DNA of 64,000 nt from Calliopsis andreniformis (taxonomy: Eukaryota > Arthropoda > Insecta > Hymenoptera > Andrenidae). This document shows, one piece after another, positions 63,812 to 64,000 of the stretch. The DNA is taken from assembly GCF_051401765.1 (NCBI RefSeq), contig NW_027480422.1:17936001-18000000 (forward strand), in the 5' to 3' direction. The stretch's first letter is position 1, and every line of letters begins with the position of its first letter. The position numbers were made by a program, and so were the translations under genes. The notes below the pieces were generated by a model. That model was not told where the DNA came from, searched no databases, and saw only the letters and a program-made list of their open reading frames with translations.

Positions 63812-64000
63812 AAAAATACAACAGTTTTTACATCGTATAGCATGAATAATTGCAACCAGTGTGAAAGTAATGGTCATTTCTACGTCTCGGGCAACCTGGG
63901 CTTCACCATAGGGCGTTGCTCCACCAGATCCAATAGCTAGGGCCTGAGAAGTCAACGCCAGAAGCACCAAATAGAAAATAAATACTACAGTTTTTCCATC
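63812..64000 (-). repeat. Start of a copy of about 59,829-60,017 (24-monomer spacing)
   Basis: CTCGGGCAACCTGGGCTTCA, CACCATAGGGCG, GCTAGGGCCTGAGAAG and CACCAAATAGAAAATAA are shared at spacing 3983 bp. The window ends inside the copy, so its full length is unknown. Confidence 0.78.

Larger units (their letters stand above)
20492..64000 (-). repeat. Satellite array, reverse arm (same monomer, opposite orientation)
   Basis: About 262 monomers of the same family, now read on the minus strand, run to the end of the window and evidently beyond. On the plus strand the landmarks appear as reverse complements: GTTTTTCCATCGTATAA, AATAATTGCAACCAGTGTGA, TACGTTCCGGGCAACCTAGG, GGGCGTTGCTCCACCAGATC and AGAAGTCAACGCCAGAAGC. 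Subfamilies differ from the forward arm. Many monomers carry GCACCAAATACAAAATAAA or GTATATAATGTATATTTGC, which I did not see in reverse complement in the forward arm. No gene, transposon or unique spacer was found in the 43.5 kb. Confidence 0.98.

Noticed and set aside
1..64000. Assignment to a particular species or to named satellites such as alpha satellite
   Set aside because: The monomer length and consensus do not match alpha satellite (about 171 bp) as I know it, and I cannot search collections; any species name would be a guess.

Overview
The whole 64 kb window is one uninterrupted block of tandemly repeated satellite DNA. I found no protein-coding gene, tRNA, rRNA, transposon, CRISPR array, or unique sequence in it. 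The monomer is about 166 bp (one close-to-consensus copy occupies 2322-2487), so the window holds roughly 385 monomers. A block this pure, with higher-order repeats, an orientation switch and segmental duplications, points to a eukaryotic centromeric or pericentromeric satellite array. The sequence does not reveal the species and I do not recognise the family by name. The monomer is about 41% G+C and keeps about the expected number of CpGs (7 observed, about 6.9 expected), which argues against long-term heavy germline CpG methylation.

Layout. From 1 to about 20,491 all monomers read in one direction (called forward here). From about 20,492 to the end they read in the opposite direction. The switch lies inside a monomer. 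About 900 bp before it, a 35-bp-arm hairpin (19,579-19,654) is a small inverted fragment of the same monomer.

Forward arm: two near-identical tandem higher-order units (1-5143 and 5144-10,785). They differ mainly by a 499-bp, three-monomer block present only in the second. After them come a more irregular stretch with older patchwork copies of the same units (10,877-19,578) and the diverged zone next to the switch.

Reverse arm: diverged monomers with short duplications (about 20.5-25.1 kb); a 2.69 kb block at 25,117-27,804 repeated at 31,750-34,437; a mosaic zone at 27-48 kb with 2-, 5-, 10-, 13-, 17-, 25- and 67-monomer spacings; an alternating 4-monomer/9-monomer domain (about 48.8-53.8 kb); a 25-monomer-period domain (about 53.9-59.4 kb); and a 5-monomer duplication near 60-61.6 kb.

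The two arms carry different monomer subfamilies, so they have homogenised separately and the reverse arm is not a recent flip of the forward one. The most variable segment of the monomer (about positions 52-68) overlaps a 17-bp motif that matches 7 of 9 fixed positions of the mammalian CENP-B box (8 of 9 in one monomer). This resembles the box-positive and box-negative monomer types of alpha satellite, but it may be chance.

All open reading frames here (the longest is 133 codons, 19,122-19,523) are accidental readings of satellite sequence. All coordinates, offsets and identities were read by eye; block edges are good to about 10-20 bp.
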